34,363 nt of DNA from an uncultured Ruminiclostridium sp. (lineage in GTDB: Bacteria; Bacillota; Clostridia; Oscillospirales; Acutalibacteraceae), in contig CABUCM010000028.1 of the NCBI GenBank assembly GCA_902490005.1, forward strand, positions 1 to 34,363. The letters are read 5' to 3'. This document shows positions 16,045-23,314 of the stretch, one piece after another (the stretch's first letter is position 1; every line of letters starts with the position of its first letter). The translations under genes and the position numbers were made by a program. Below the pieces are notes generated by a model that did no database searches, was not told the origin of the DNA, and saw nothing but the letters and a program-made list of their open reading frames with translations.

Positions 16045-16392
16045 ATGGCGAAACTGGAATGTGAACTGCACGGGAATTTTAATGAGATTTTATCCGCATT
16101 GGAGGAGGGAATCCTCAATGGCAGCGCCTCCGCCTCTATGGAGGAGGAAAGTAACTTTGCCACCGGCTCCGCCGTATGCGCCGTACGGGTTTATGAACGG
16201 TACAGCTTTACAGGGGGCAACCGGGTCAGCCTGAACCTTACCCTGCTGCAAAGCGGCGGAAGAATTTTTCTCTCCGCCATCGCTTCCGGTGGCAGCCAAG
16301 CGGTTTTTTGGAAGATCAATACCTTCGGCGAGGAAGCTTTCCTGGATACGATCCAGGAGGTTGTGGCCCAATATATGCCGCAAGAAAGGTAA
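16045..16392 (+). CDS. DUF6054-like cytosolic protein
   Basis: 115 residues, no signal or TM segment. Recognisable blocks are GNFNEILSALEEGILNGSASAS, CAVRVYERYSFTGGNRVSL, SAIASGGSQAVFWKINTFGEE and a C-terminal amphipathic helix. The match to DUF6054 is from memory. The ATG at 16045 follows TAGGAGGGA (16032-16040), which rules out the longer frame beginning upstream. It is last in the run of plus-strand genes after trkAH and is followed by a strong bidirectional terminator. Function unknown. Confidence 0.82.
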   Translation: MAKLECELHGNFNEILSALEEGILNGSASASMEEESNFATGSAVCAVRVYERYSFTGGNRVSLNLTLLQSGGRIFLSAIASGGSQAVFWKINTFGEEAFLDTIQEVVAQYMPQER

Positions 16393-16485
16393 ACGGCTTC
16401 TGTTTAGGGAAAATATTTCACGCGGAAGTGGAAAACGCCGAAAACTGATTTCGCGGCGCAAGGTGAAAAGACAAATGTGAAAGAG

Positions 16486-16535
16486 AAAAACGCATCTCAA
16501 ACGGGTTTTTTAGGCCGGTTTAAGATGCGTTTTTT
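16486..16535. terminator. Bidirectional terminator between the DUF6054-like gene and queH
   Basis: Long arms (about 16488-16504 with 16515-16531, few mismatches) have an A-run on the left and a T-run (to 16535) on the right, so the hairpin serves both converging genes. Confidence 0.88.
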
Positions 16536-16574
16536 GATGCGCCGCCGTTCTGGAGAAGCCTCTTTTGGCGCGAT

Positions 16575-17228
16575 CTATGATCCGTTTTTTCCGCCGTCTG
16601 ATTCCTCTTTTCTCCGGCGGGCCTCCTCCTGGGAGAAGGGACAGCCGCAGAACTCCTGGCGGTAAAGAGAATATTCCCGGGATAAAGCGATAGAACGCTG
16701 ATAGCGGCCCTTCTTTTTGAAATCAGAAAACAGATAATCCACGCCATATTCCTGGGAAAGCCGTCCGCCGATGGCGTTAAGCTTTTCCGCGTCCTTATAG
16801 GGGCTGATGGAAAGGGTGGTGGTAAAATAATCGAACCCCATTTCTTTAGCCAGCTGAGCGGTTTGACGCAGACGCAGCTCATAGCATAAGGCGCACCTGG
16901 CGCCGCCCTCCGGTTCTTGTTCCAGCCCTTTGGCTATTTGGAAAAATCGTTCCGGCTGGTAAGCTCCCTCCAGAAAAGACACGGAAGCGGCGGGAGGGAA
17001 TTGGGATAAAAACCGCTTTTGCTCCCGTACCCGGTGGGAATATTCCTCCTGAGGAGAGATGTTGGGGTTATAATAAAACACAGTAATCTTGAAATGCCGG
17101 GCGAGACTTTCCAGCACCGCGCTGCTGCAAGGGGCGCAGCAGCTGTGCAGCAGCAGGCTGGGGGTCTCCCCCTGGGTCTGCCGGCGCTGAATTTCCCTGG
17201 CCATCCATTGCTCATAGTTTTCTTTCAT
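16575..17228 (-). CDS. queH: Epoxyqueuosine reductase QueH
   Basis: 217 residues. QueH (DUF208) reduces epoxyqueuosine to queuosine, the last step of queuosine synthesis on tRNA. Diagnostic cysteines are present: LLLHSCCAPC (C30, C31, C34), the CALCYELRL pair, and FCGCPFS near the C-terminus. These fit the 4Fe-4S cluster and adjacent metal site of this enzyme. Conserved segments YYNPNI and FTTTLSISPYK are also visible. A GTG at 17237 is in frame, but it lies inside the AGGTG site that suits the ATG at 17228. It may be co-transcribed with the small gene 69 bases upstream. Confidence 0.93.
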   Translation of the reverse strand: MKENYEQWMAREIQRRQTQGETPSLLLHSCCAPCSSAVLESLARHFKITVFYYNPNISPQEEYSHRVREQKRFLSQFPPAASVSFLEGAYQPERFFQIAKGLEQEPEGGARCALCYELRLRQTAQLAKEMGFDYFTTTLSISPYKDAEKLNAIGGRLSQEYGVDYLFSDFKKKGRYQRSIALSREYSLYRQEFCGCPFSQEEARRRKEESDGGKNGS

Positions 17229-17297
17229 AGCGTTCACCTGATTTTTAAGCTTTGTCTTATTCTATCACAAACCAGATGCTTTTTGAAGAAGCCGGAA

Positions 17298-17471
17298 TTA
17301 AAATTCCCCTTCATAACGAAGAAGCGCGTTTTTTCGTTCCTTTTCCAGCAGGGTTTCTTCCAGCGTGACATAAACGCGGTCCTGACAGACCCCTTGCATA
17401 TCCAAGGATATTTTCTCTAAGGTACAGACATTTTCTTTCCAATAGATGCAGAAAAGATTTTCACACATCAT
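17298..17471 (-). CDS. 57-residue Cys-containing small protein
   Basis: The frame begins ATG-ATG and encodes MMCENLFCIYWKENVCTLEK..., with cysteines at 3, 8, 16 and 29, a DMQGVCQDRVYV segment and a charged C-terminal helix ending RYEGEF. AAGAAGGG lies 8 bases before the first ATG. I have seen similar short proteins (pattern CxxxxCxYxxxxxCTLxxIxLDxxGxC) in Clostridia, which suggests a small zinc-binding protein, but no function is known. It is transcribed away from the ribbon-helix-helix gene and toward queH. Confidence 0.72.
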   Translation of the reverse strand: MMCENLFCIYWKENVCTLEKISLDMQGVCQDRVYVTLEETLLEKERKNALLRYEGEF

Positions 17472-17517
17472 GGGACCAGCCCTTCTTTCTCAGCGGTAAT
17501 AGAATCAGTTTTTTATA

Positions 17518-17576
17518 AATACTACTTTATACTACTTTAGGCTAAAAGTCAATATAATTAAGTATTAAGTAGTATT
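17518..17576. promoter_or_regulatory. Repeat-rich operator/promoter region between divergent small genes
   Basis: TACTACTTTA occurs twice head-to-tail (17520-17529, 17530-17539). AATACTACTT (17518-17527) recurs inverted as AAGTAGTATT (17567-17576). A TATAAT (17553-17558) lies between them on the plus strand. TACT/AGTA half-sites repeated at short intervals are typical of ribbon-helix-helix operators, which suggests autoregulation of the adjacent gene. Confidence 0.6.
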
Positions 17577-17596
17577 CTGTTTTTGAGGTGATGGTG

Positions 17597-17752
17597 ATGA
17601 AACCGTTAAAGAAAAAGGTTAGTATTACATTAGACGAGGATGTCATTGAAAATTTAAAGAAAGAAGCGGAAAATTGTGACCGGTCCCTTTCCCAATTAAT
17701 CAATTTGATTTTAAAGGAGCATTTATACCGCCACGGGAAACCGGACAAATAA
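17597..17752 (+). CDS. Ribbon-helix-helix (Arc/CopG-like) DNA-binding protein
   Basis: 51 residues. The sequence KKKVSITLDEDVIENLKKEAE followed by RSLSQLINLILKEHL is the classic RHH fold: one beta strand (VSITL) for DNA contact, then two helices. The ATG at 17597 has GAGGTG about 6 bases upstream; the earlier in-frame ATG at 17591 overlaps that site. No toxin gene is adjacent, so it looks like a solitary regulator and not an antitoxin. The repeat cluster just upstream is its likely binding site. Confidence 0.82.
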   Translation: MKPLKKKVSITLDEDVIENLKKEAENCDRSLSQLINLILKEHLYRHGKPDK

Positions 17753-17837
17753 AAGGGTTTTATCGTCCGCCGTATGGGTTATGGAGGAATTTGCCTTGGT
17801 AAAAACTCAAAGTGCCGTTTTTGGGGATGTCAATCAT

Positions 17838-17880
17838 AAAGCCGGGAGGAAATCGCTATCATGGATTCCTGCCCGGCTTT
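17838..17880. terminator. Bidirectional hairpin between the RHH gene and spoVAF
   Basis: Arms 17838-17854 and 17864-17880 pair with small bulges (AAAGCCGGG at one end, CCCGGCTTT at the other). It lies between two converging genes. Confidence 0.7.
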
Positions 17881-17899
17881 ACTATGCCAATATGCGCTT

Positions 17900-19306
17900 T
17901 TAATATTTCACGTGCAGCCTGGTGCGGACCAGCTTCTTTTTCAGCTCTTTGCCGTTAAAGGGGATGAGGGGATACAGATAGCTTTTGCCGCTGATGGTTT
18001 TGTTTAGCATCATCATGACAAAAATGAAAACCAAGCCGCCAATAAACCCCCAAAGATTAAATAGCAGTGTTAAAACCAGCAGAAGCACCCGGAGGAACTT
18101 TAAGGCGTACCCCAGCTCATAGCTGGGCTGGGAGTAGTTGGCGATAGAGACAAAGGCCATATACAACAGGGACTGAAGGTTAAACCAGCCGGATTTCACG
18201 GCAAAATCGCTTAGGACAATACCGGCGATGACGCTCAAAGCGGTGGTCAGGCCGCTGGGCGTATTCAGAGAGGCCAGCCGCAGGCCGTCGATGGCGATTT
18301 CTAATAGGATTAGCTGCCAGAAAATAGGGATGTGGATAGGGTCCTCGATCTGGATGGTAAATTGCAGCATCTCCGGAACCCACTGGGGGTTTTGCAGGGC
18401 CAGAAGCCAGAGGGGCGTCACCACCAAGGTGAACAGGGAGATCAAATACCGGGAAAGCCGGAGATAGGTGCCGGTGATAGGCGGAAAATAGTAGTCGTCG
18501 GCCTCCTCGATGATATCGAAAATGCTGGTGGGAATAATCACCGCGGAGGGAGAGTTATCCACCAAGATGACGATATTCCCCTCCAGAACCGAAGCGGCGG
18601 CGGTGTCCGGCCGCTCGGTATATTTGAACTTGGGAAACGGGTTGTACCACCGTGTGCGGTGCATGGCCTCCATCAGGCTTTGCTGGTTCATAGTAAGGGA
18701 TTCTACCGGCGCGGCCTGGATTTTTTTCAAAAGCTTTTTCAGCAGGGCGTGATCCACATGGTCATCCATATAGCAAAGCACCACGTCGGTTTTGGAGATG
18801 CTTCCCACTGTCAGGATTTTCATCGTCAGGTTTGGGTTTCGGATCCGCCGGCGGATCAGGGCGGTGTTGGCCACCAGGGTTTCCACAAACCCATCCCGGG
18901 AACCTACGATCACCTTATCACGGTCCGGCTCGCTGGTATCCCGCTGGGGATAGGTCCTAACGTCGATGGATATGGCTTTGTCGAACCCGTCTACCACCAG
19001 CACTAGAATACCGGAAAGAATATTGGTGCAGACCAGGTCCAAATCGTCAGAGAGGGCCACCTCGATGTAAGGCACGTTGTTTTTTACAAACGAGTGGGCG
19101 TCGGTCATGTCCTCCGGCTTGGCGCCGTAAAAGAATTCCATGATTTTTTCCATGACCTCGTCTTTTACCAAACCGTCGATAAAAAACAGGCAGGCGCCTT
19201 TTCCGCCCACGGTTATGGTGCGATAGATCAAATCAAAGCTTTCCTCAGACCGCAGCTTCTTTTTCAGCGTGGCGATGGTTTCGTCTATTTTTTTTGCTAA
19301 CGGCAT
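17900..19306 (-). CDS. spoVAF: Spore germination protein, GerA family (SpoVAF type)
   Basis: 468 residues. The N-terminal half is a soluble GerA domain; the C-terminal half has about four to six TM helices. The segment RTRWYNPFPKFKYTERPD (about 215-232) is characteristic of SpoVAF, and EGNIVILVDNSPSAVIIP is the general GerAA signature. SpoVAF acts in the spore inner membrane and boosts dipicolinate release during germination. In most spore formers it sits in the spoVA operon; here no other spoVA gene is next to it. AAAGGGGTG lies about 7 bases before the ATG. Confidence 0.9.
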   Translation of the reverse strand: MPLAKKIDETIATLKKKLRSEESFDLIYRTITVGGKGACLFFIDGLVKDEVMEKIMEFFYGAKPEDMTDAHSFVKNNVPYIEVALSDDLDLVCTNILSGILVLVVDGFDKAISIDVRTYPQRDTSEPDRDKVIVGSRDGFVETLVANTALIRRRIRNPNLTMKILTVGSISKTDVVLCYMDDHVDHALLKKLLKKIQAAPVESLTMNQQSLMEAMHRTRWYNPFPKFKYTERPDTAAASVLEGNIVILVDNSPSAVIIPTSIFDIIEEADDYYFPPITGTYLRLSRYLISLFTLVVTPLWLLALQNPQWVPEMLQFTIQIEDPIHIPIFWQLILLEIAIDGLRLASLNTPSGLTTALSVIAGIVLSDFAVKSGWFNLQSLLYMAFVSIANYSQPSYELGYALKFLRVLLLVLTLLFNLWGFIGGLVFIFVMMMLNKTISGKSYLYPLIPFNGKELKKKLVRTRLHVKY

Positions 19307-19396
19307 AATAACACCCCTTTATGAAAGCTATTGTTGCCCCCGGCAAGGATAAAAATTCCAGGGGAAAAAGATTTTTCTGGCCCTGTTGACTTTATA

Positions 19397-19405
19397 TGGT
19401 ATACT
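19397..19405 (+). promoter_or_regulatory. Extended -10 promoter of the methyltransferase/reductase gene
   Basis: TGGTATACT gives a TGn extension plus TATACT, 36 bases before the ATG. No good -35 lies at 17 bases; a TTGACT at 19386-19391 is too close. Confidence 0.5.
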
Positions 19406-19441
19406 AAAAAGGTAAAAACCCAAAAGCTAGGAGACGCCGAT

Positions 19442-21244
19442 ATGAATCTGGACACCTTATTAAAACAAAAAGGCCCCGTGGTCACCGACGGCGCCATGGG
19501 GACCTATTTCACACAAAAAACCGGACTGCCCCTCAGTGAATGCGAGCGTTCCAATTTGTCCCGGCCGGAGCTGATTCTGGACATTCACCGGGAATATGTA
19601 GCAGCCGGAGCCCAGTTTTTAAGAACCAATACCTTTTCCGCCAATACCAAAAGTTTGAGCGAGCCTTTAGAGCGGGTACTGGAAATTGTCCGGGCGGGTT
19701 ACCGGCTGGCCAAAGAGGCGGCGGGCGGCCGGGCGCTGGCTGTGGCGGATATGACATCGATTTATCCCCAAGAGGATGAGGATACGGATTTGATGCCGGA
19801 ATACCTGGCTATTGCGGATGCTTTTTTATCCGAGGGCGCGGACACGTTTTTGTTCGAGACCCTGACGGAGCTTGCTCCCTTTGACCGGATAGCGGGTTAT
19901 TTAAAGGAAAAAAAGCCGGATTGCCGGGTGCTGGTTTCCTTCACCGTTTCCCCGGAGGGGATCACTAGGATAGGCGTTCCCTTATACCGGCTTCTGGAGG
20001 AACTGAAGCCCCGCAAAAACCTGTTTGACGCGGTAGGTTTAAACTGCGGCTGCGGCCCTACCCACATGCTGAAATTTGCCCGGGAGCTGCTGCGTGGCAG
20101 CCGAGAGTACTTAAACCTGCCGGTGCTGGTGCTGCCAAACGCCGGGTACCCCGCTATGGAGGAAAGCCGCATGGTGTTCGATACCTCGCCGGCGTATTTC
20201 TCTCACCAGGCGGCGAGAATCGCGGCCCTGGGCGTAAACCTGATCGGCGGCTGCTGCGGCACCACCCCGACGCATATCGGGCTTCTGCGCCGGTTAGTGC
20301 AGGAGGAAAGCAAACCTGTGGTTACCGCTTTCACCGCGGTGAAAGCGGCGGCGCCGGCGGAGAAAAGCAGCCCCAAGGAGGGCCGCTTTGCCCGGAAACT
20401 GCGGGCGGGGGAATTCGTCATGGCGGCGGAGCTGGACCCGCCTTATGGAAGCGGTGTGGACCAGCTGGTGGAGGCTTCCAGGCAGCTGCGAGACAGCGGC
20501 GTGGATATCGTCACCATTTCTGATTCTCCCATGGCCCGGGTCAAGCTGGACCCGATGGTGTGCGGGGCCAAGCTCCAGCGGGAAACCGGGGTGGAGGTGC
20601 TGCCCCATTTTTGCTGCCGTGACCGGAACGTCAACGCCCTGCGCGCCATGCTGCTGGGGGCCCAGTGCGAGAATATCCACGCCATTTTGGCCGTCACCGG
20701 CGACCAGGTGCCGGAGCAGGACCGGGGCTATATCAAGCCGGTATTTAATGTGACCTCGTCTAAGCTGATGGAAATCATCAGCCATATGAACCGGGACCTG
20801 TTCCCAGAAACCCCCTTTCTCATCGGCGGGGCGTTTAATCCCAATGTGGCCAATCCCAAGGCGGAGCTGAACCGGCTGGAAAAGAAGCTGAAGGCCGGCG
20901 CGGAGTTCTTTTTAACCCAGCCGGTGTTTGATGAATCCCGCATGGAGGTGGTGGAGAAAGCCAGAAGCCTGGGGGCTAAAATGCTTTTGGGGGTCATGCC
21001 CCTGGTAAGCTACCGTAACGCGGTGTATATGAACAACGAGGTTCCCGGGATTCAAATTCCCAAGGCGTATGTGGACCGGTTTTCTCCAGAGATGAGCCGG
21101 GAGGCGGCGCAGGAAGCCGGAATCGGGATCGCTTTGGAGATCGCCGGCAGAATCAAGCCCTACGCTGACGGATTTTATTTCATGACGCCCTTTAACCGGG
21201 CGGAAATTGTGGCAGAGCTGATGGAGAAATGCCGGACAATGTAA
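19442..21244 (+). CDS. Bifunctional homocysteine S-methyltransferase / 5,10-methylenetetrahydrofolate reductase
   Basis: 600 residues, a two-enzyme fusion like Bacillus YitJ. Residues 1-290 form the homocysteine methyltransferase barrel: TDGAMGTYF at the start and the zinc cysteines C202/C204 (GLNCGCGP) and C271/C272 (GGCCGTTP). Residues about 315-600 form the MTHFR flavin-dependent barrel, with AELDPPYGSG, ILAVTGDQVP and FLIGGAFNPNVANPK. Together they make methyl-tetrahydrofolate and help methylate homocysteine to methionine. The ATG at 19442 has AGGAGA 7 bases upstream; the open frame extends further but lacks a site there. It is a single-gene unit between spoVAF and abrB. Confidence 0.94.
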   Translation: MNLDTLLKQKGPVVTDGAMGTYFTQKTGLPLSECERSNLSRPELILDIHREYVAAGAQFLRTNTFSANTKSLSEPLERVLEIVRAGYRLAKEAAGGRALAVADMTSIYPQEDEDTDLMPEYLAIADAFLSEGADTFLFETLTELAPFDRIAGYLKEKKPDCRVLVSFTVSPEGITRIGVPLYRLLEELKPRKNLFDAVGLNCGCGPTHMLKFARELLRGSREYLNLPVLVLPNAGYPAMEESRMVFDTSPAYFSHQAARIAALGVNLIGGCCGTTPTHIGLLRRLVQEESKPVVTAFTAVKAAAPAEKSSPKEGRFARKLRAGEFVMAAELDPPYGSGVDQLVEASRQLRDSGVDIVTISDSPMARVKLDPMVCGAKLQRETGVEVLPHFCCRDRNVNALRAMLLGAQCENIHAILAVTGDQVPEQDRGYIKPVFNVTSSKLMEIISHMNRDLFPETPFLIGGAFNPNVANPKAELNRLEKKLKAGAEFFLTQPVFDESRMEVVEKARSLGAKMLLGVMPLVSYRNAVYMNNEVPGIQIPKAYVDRFSPEMSREAAQEAGIGIALEIAGRIKPYADGFYFMTPFNRAEIVAELMEKCRTM

Positions 21245-21280
21245 AAAAGGAGTAAGGCCGATTGGCCTTACTCCTTTTGA
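21245..21280. terminator. Bidirectional terminator
   Basis: Perfect 11-base arms (21249-21259 with 21264-21274) and a GATT loop are flanked by As on the left and TTTT on the right. They serve the methyltransferase gene and the converging abrB. Confidence 0.9.
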
Positions 21281-21293
21281 TTTCTTAGGGCGT

Positions 21294-21545
21294 TTAATAG
21301 TCGATATCCTTTTTTAAACGGTCAATGCAGGACTTGCAGATGTTACGTCCCCGATAGTTGATAACTTCTTTTACACTGTTGCAGAAAATACAAGCAGGCT
21401 CATACTTTTTCAGAATAATCGTATTTCCCTCGGTGTAAATTTCCAACGGATCACGATCATTTAAATCCAGTGTCGCTCTTAGCTCCTTGGGCAGAACAAT
21501 GCGGCCCAAACCATCAATTCTTCTTACAATACCAGTAGAAGTCAT
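21294..21545 (-). CDS. AbrB-family transition-state regulator with Cys-rich tail
   Basis: 83 residues. Residues 1-47 are an AbrB/SpoVT swapped-hairpin DNA-binding domain (RRIDGLGRIVLPKELRATLDL, DPLEIYTEGNTIILKKY). The C-terminal part carries two CxxC pairs (CIFCNS and CKSCID), likely a zinc ribbon replacing the usual AbrB oligomerisation tail. AbrB regulators hold back sporulation and stationary-phase genes during growth. GGAGGTG lies about 7 bases before the ATG. It has a perfect consensus promoter and a structured leader. Confidence 0.93.
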   Translation of the reverse strand: MTSTGIVRRIDGLGRIVLPKELRATLDLNDRDPLEIYTEGNTIILKKYEPACIFCNSVKEVINYRGRNICKSCIDRLKKDIDY

Positions 21546-21584
21546 AATCGAAACACCTCCAGTTTATATACCCAAACTTTCTCC

Positions 21585-21634
21585 ATAATTTCCCAGGCTG
21601 TGACTTCCAATTATGTTATATTCTGGAAAATTAT
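21585..21634 (-). promoter_or_regulatory. 5'-terminal stem-loop or operator in the abrB leader
   Basis: ATAATTTCCCAG (21585-21596) and CTGGAAAATTAT (21623-21634) are inverted repeats matching 11 of 12. Read on the minus strand, the stem begins at about the predicted transcript 5' end and encloses a 26-base loop. It may stabilise the mRNA or be a binding site for AbrB. Confidence 0.5.
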
Positions 21635-21640
21635 GAGATA

Positions 21641-21669
21641 ATTATACAATTAAACCAGAATCTTGTCAA
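21641..21669 (-). promoter_or_regulatory. Perfect consensus sigma-A promoter of abrB
   Basis: On the minus strand, TTGACA (21669-21664), exactly 17 bases, TATAAT (21646-21641). Transcription should start near 21634. Confidence 0.88.
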
Positions 21670-21754
21670 TTCCTGTAGGCGCAAAGTTTTCAATTCATTC
21701 ATAACTGTCCCGGTTCCCCTCATATCCTTGATTGAGGAAAGGGGAAAATTCTCT

Positions 21755-22345
21755 ATGATGAATTTTATTTGGGGCGGTCTGATGCTGGTGAGCATTCTAT
21801 GCGCTCTAGCTACCGGCCGTATGGGTGAGCTTTCTGGCGCGGTGCTTACCGGCGCCGCGGATGCGGTCCAGCTGGTAATTTCCCTGCTGGGAATGATGTG
21901 TTTATGGACCGGGCTGATGAAAATCGCGGAAAAAGGCGGCCTGACCGCCATACTGGCAAAATTGTTTTCTCCAGTGATGACCAGGCTGTTTCCTGGCTAC
22001 GAAAAGGACAGTCCTGCGATCAAAGCAATCTGTATGAACATCACCGCCAACCTGCTGGGGCTGGGCAACGCCGCCACGCCTATGGGGATCGCCGCCATGA
22101 AGGAAATGGCCAAAGCCCGAAAGCTGGGGCCGCCCTCTACTGCCGATAACGGTATGGTGATGTTTGTGGTCATCAATACCGCCTCTCTGCAATTGATTCC
22201 CACCATGATGTCCGCCCTGCGGGCCAGCCACGGGGCGGCTTCGCCCTTTGACGTGATGCCCGCGGTATGGATCACCTCCATCTGCGGCCTTTCCGCCGGG
22301 GTGCTGATGGCGAAGCTTTTGGAAAAGAGGCGGGGCCATGACTGA
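21755..22345 (+). CDS. spmA: Spore maturation protein A
   Basis: 196 residues, membrane protein with about five TM helices and the nucleoside-recognition (Gate) domain of SpmA/SpoIIIAB-like proteins: MNFIWGGLMLVSILCAL at the start and NLLGLGNAATPMGIAAMKEM in the middle. With SpmB it is needed for proper spore core dehydration. The start could be 21755 or 21758 (tandem ATG); AAGGGG lies about 10 bases upstream. It overlaps spmB by 8 bases. Confidence 0.94.
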   Translation: MMNFIWGGLMLVSILCALATGRMGELSGAVLTGAADAVQLVISLLGMMCLWTGLMKIAEKGGLTAILAKLFSPVMTRLFPGYEKDSPAIKAICMNITANLLGLGNAATPMGIAAMKEMAKARKLGPPSTADNGMVMFVVINTASLQLIPTMMSALRASHGAASPFDVMPAVWITSICGLSAGVLMAKLLEKRRGHD

Positions 22346-22865
22346 ATTCGGCAATTATTTGATCCCCTGCGTCATCGGATTGATTCTGATTTTTGGCTTT
22401 TTTCGCAAGGTGCCTTTGTTCGATACCTTTTTGGAGGGCGCCAAGGAAGGCGCCAAATCCACCTTTGGCATCATACCGGCCCTGGTGGGGTTAATCACCG
22501 CGGTGAGTATGCTGAAAGCCAGCGGCGCGCTGGATCTGTTTACCGCTTTCATTGCTCCCCTGGCGGAAAAAATAGGGCTTCCGCCCCAGGTGGTGCCTTT
22601 GATGCTGCTGCGCCCGGTGTCTGGCAGCGGCTCCCTGGCGCTGGTAGACCAGATTTTTTCCTCATCCGGGGTGGATAGCTTTGTCGGGCGGGTGGCGGCG
22701 GTGATGATGGGCTCCACGGAAACCACCTTTTACGCCATCGCGGTGTATTTCGGTTCCGTCAACGTGAGGAAAACCCGCCACACCATTCCCAGCGCGCTCA
22801 CCGCGGATTTTACCAGCGTGGTCATCGCTGTACTCACCGTCAGGCTGCTGTTCGGCGGTGTTTAA
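22338..22865 (+). CDS. spmB: Spore maturation protein B
   Basis: 175 residues, membrane protein paired with SpmA. Typical blocks are VPLFDTFLEGAKEGAKS, LLRPVSGSGSLALVDQI and MGSTETTFYAIAVYFG. Its ATG lies inside the spmA end (8-base overlap), so the two are translated together. It is the last recognisable backbone gene before the gene-free junction. Confidence 0.94.
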   Translation: MTEFGNYLIPCVIGLILIFGFFRKVPLFDTFLEGAKEGAKSTFGIIPALVGLITAVSMLKASGALDLFTAFIAPLAEKIGLPPQVVPLMLLRPVSGSGSLALVDQIFSSSGVDSFVGRVAAVMMGSTETTFYAIAVYFGSVNVRKTRHTIPSALTADFTSVVIAVLTVRLLFGGV

Positions 22866-22999
22866 GCTTATCTTTTCATAGGGCAAAAACATTTCATTTT
22901 ACGGGGCCTAGTTATTAAAAAAGGCTCTGTGGGAAAAGACAGTAGCTCATAAGGAAACATTACAAAAACTATGAGTTATGCCGGGTAAACGGAAAAATG

Positions 23000-23041
23000 A
23001 AAACTCTATGCGATTGAGAAATCTTTCGCATAGAGTTTTTT
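23000..23041. terminator. Strong hairpin with A- and T-runs
   Basis: 14-base perfect arms (23000-23013 with 23026-23039), 12-base loop, T-run to 23041. It lies 134 bases after spmB and could end that transcript. Confidence 0.8.
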
Positions 23042-23145
23042 CTGTTTTGATACAGTTTGTTTATTTGTTTTTCAGCGTTCGCAGAACGCGTAGCCGTCAC
23101 TGCAGGTGGCGATCTCAGGGGTTTGGGGATATGTCACCAACAAGC

Positions 23146-23208
23146 ATTTTAGGCAGGAATACCGGGAACGGTTTCCTACCTAAAATACGCAATCTTACGG
23201 AAGATTGC
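23146..23208. repeat. Two adjacent hairpins upstream of the LysR gene
   Basis: ATTTTAGGCAGGAA (23146-23159) pairs with TTTCCTACCTAAAAT (23172-23186). Then GCAATCTT (23189-23196) pairs perfectly with AAGATTGC (23201-23208) across ACGG. The purpose is unclear; possibly a leftover of a mobile element or a structured RNA. Confidence 0.5.
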
Positions 23209-23239
23209 ATTGCTTGCCGCTTTACTTGATATTATTTTA

Positions 23240-23266
23240 TTGAATATCTGAACGTTAGATATTCAA
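23240..23266. promoter_or_regulatory. Perfect dyad, likely LysR binding site
   Basis: TTGAATATCT (23240-23249) and AGATATTCAA (23257-23266) are exact inverted repeats with a 7-base centre, overlapping the -35 region of the LysR gene. The placement suggests autoregulation. Confidence 0.6.
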
Positions 23267-23290
23267 ATTTATCAATGCTTGTGATACAAT
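23262..23290 (+). promoter_or_regulatory. Promoter of the LysR gene
   Basis: TTCAAA (23262-23267), 17 bases, TACAAT (23285-23290), 25 bases before the start codon. The -35 is weak, as expected for a regulated promoter. Confidence 0.55.
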
Positions 23291-23314
23291 GCAATAAAGG
23301 AGGAATGTATCACT

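Larger units (their letters stand above)
22866..23239. other. Gene-free junction with several hairpins
   Basis: No gene is seen in this stretch. It holds a weak inverted repeat (22943-22951 with 22970-22978), a strong terminator (23000-23041), a hairpin pair at 23146-23208, and a GC-rich block near 23080-23110. It separates sporulation genes from the redox operon and may be the edge of an acquired segment. No integrase, att duplication or transposase remnant was recognised. Confidence 0.5.

Noticed and set aside
17597..17752. Toxin-antitoxin system
   Set aside because: The RHH protein fits an antitoxin by fold, but there is no small toxin frame on either side; the next plus-strand gene space holds only a hairpin.
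19307..19441. S-box or T-box riboswitch before the methyltransferase gene
   Set aside because: The space between the promoter and ATG is about 30 bases, too small for either, and no matching core was seen.
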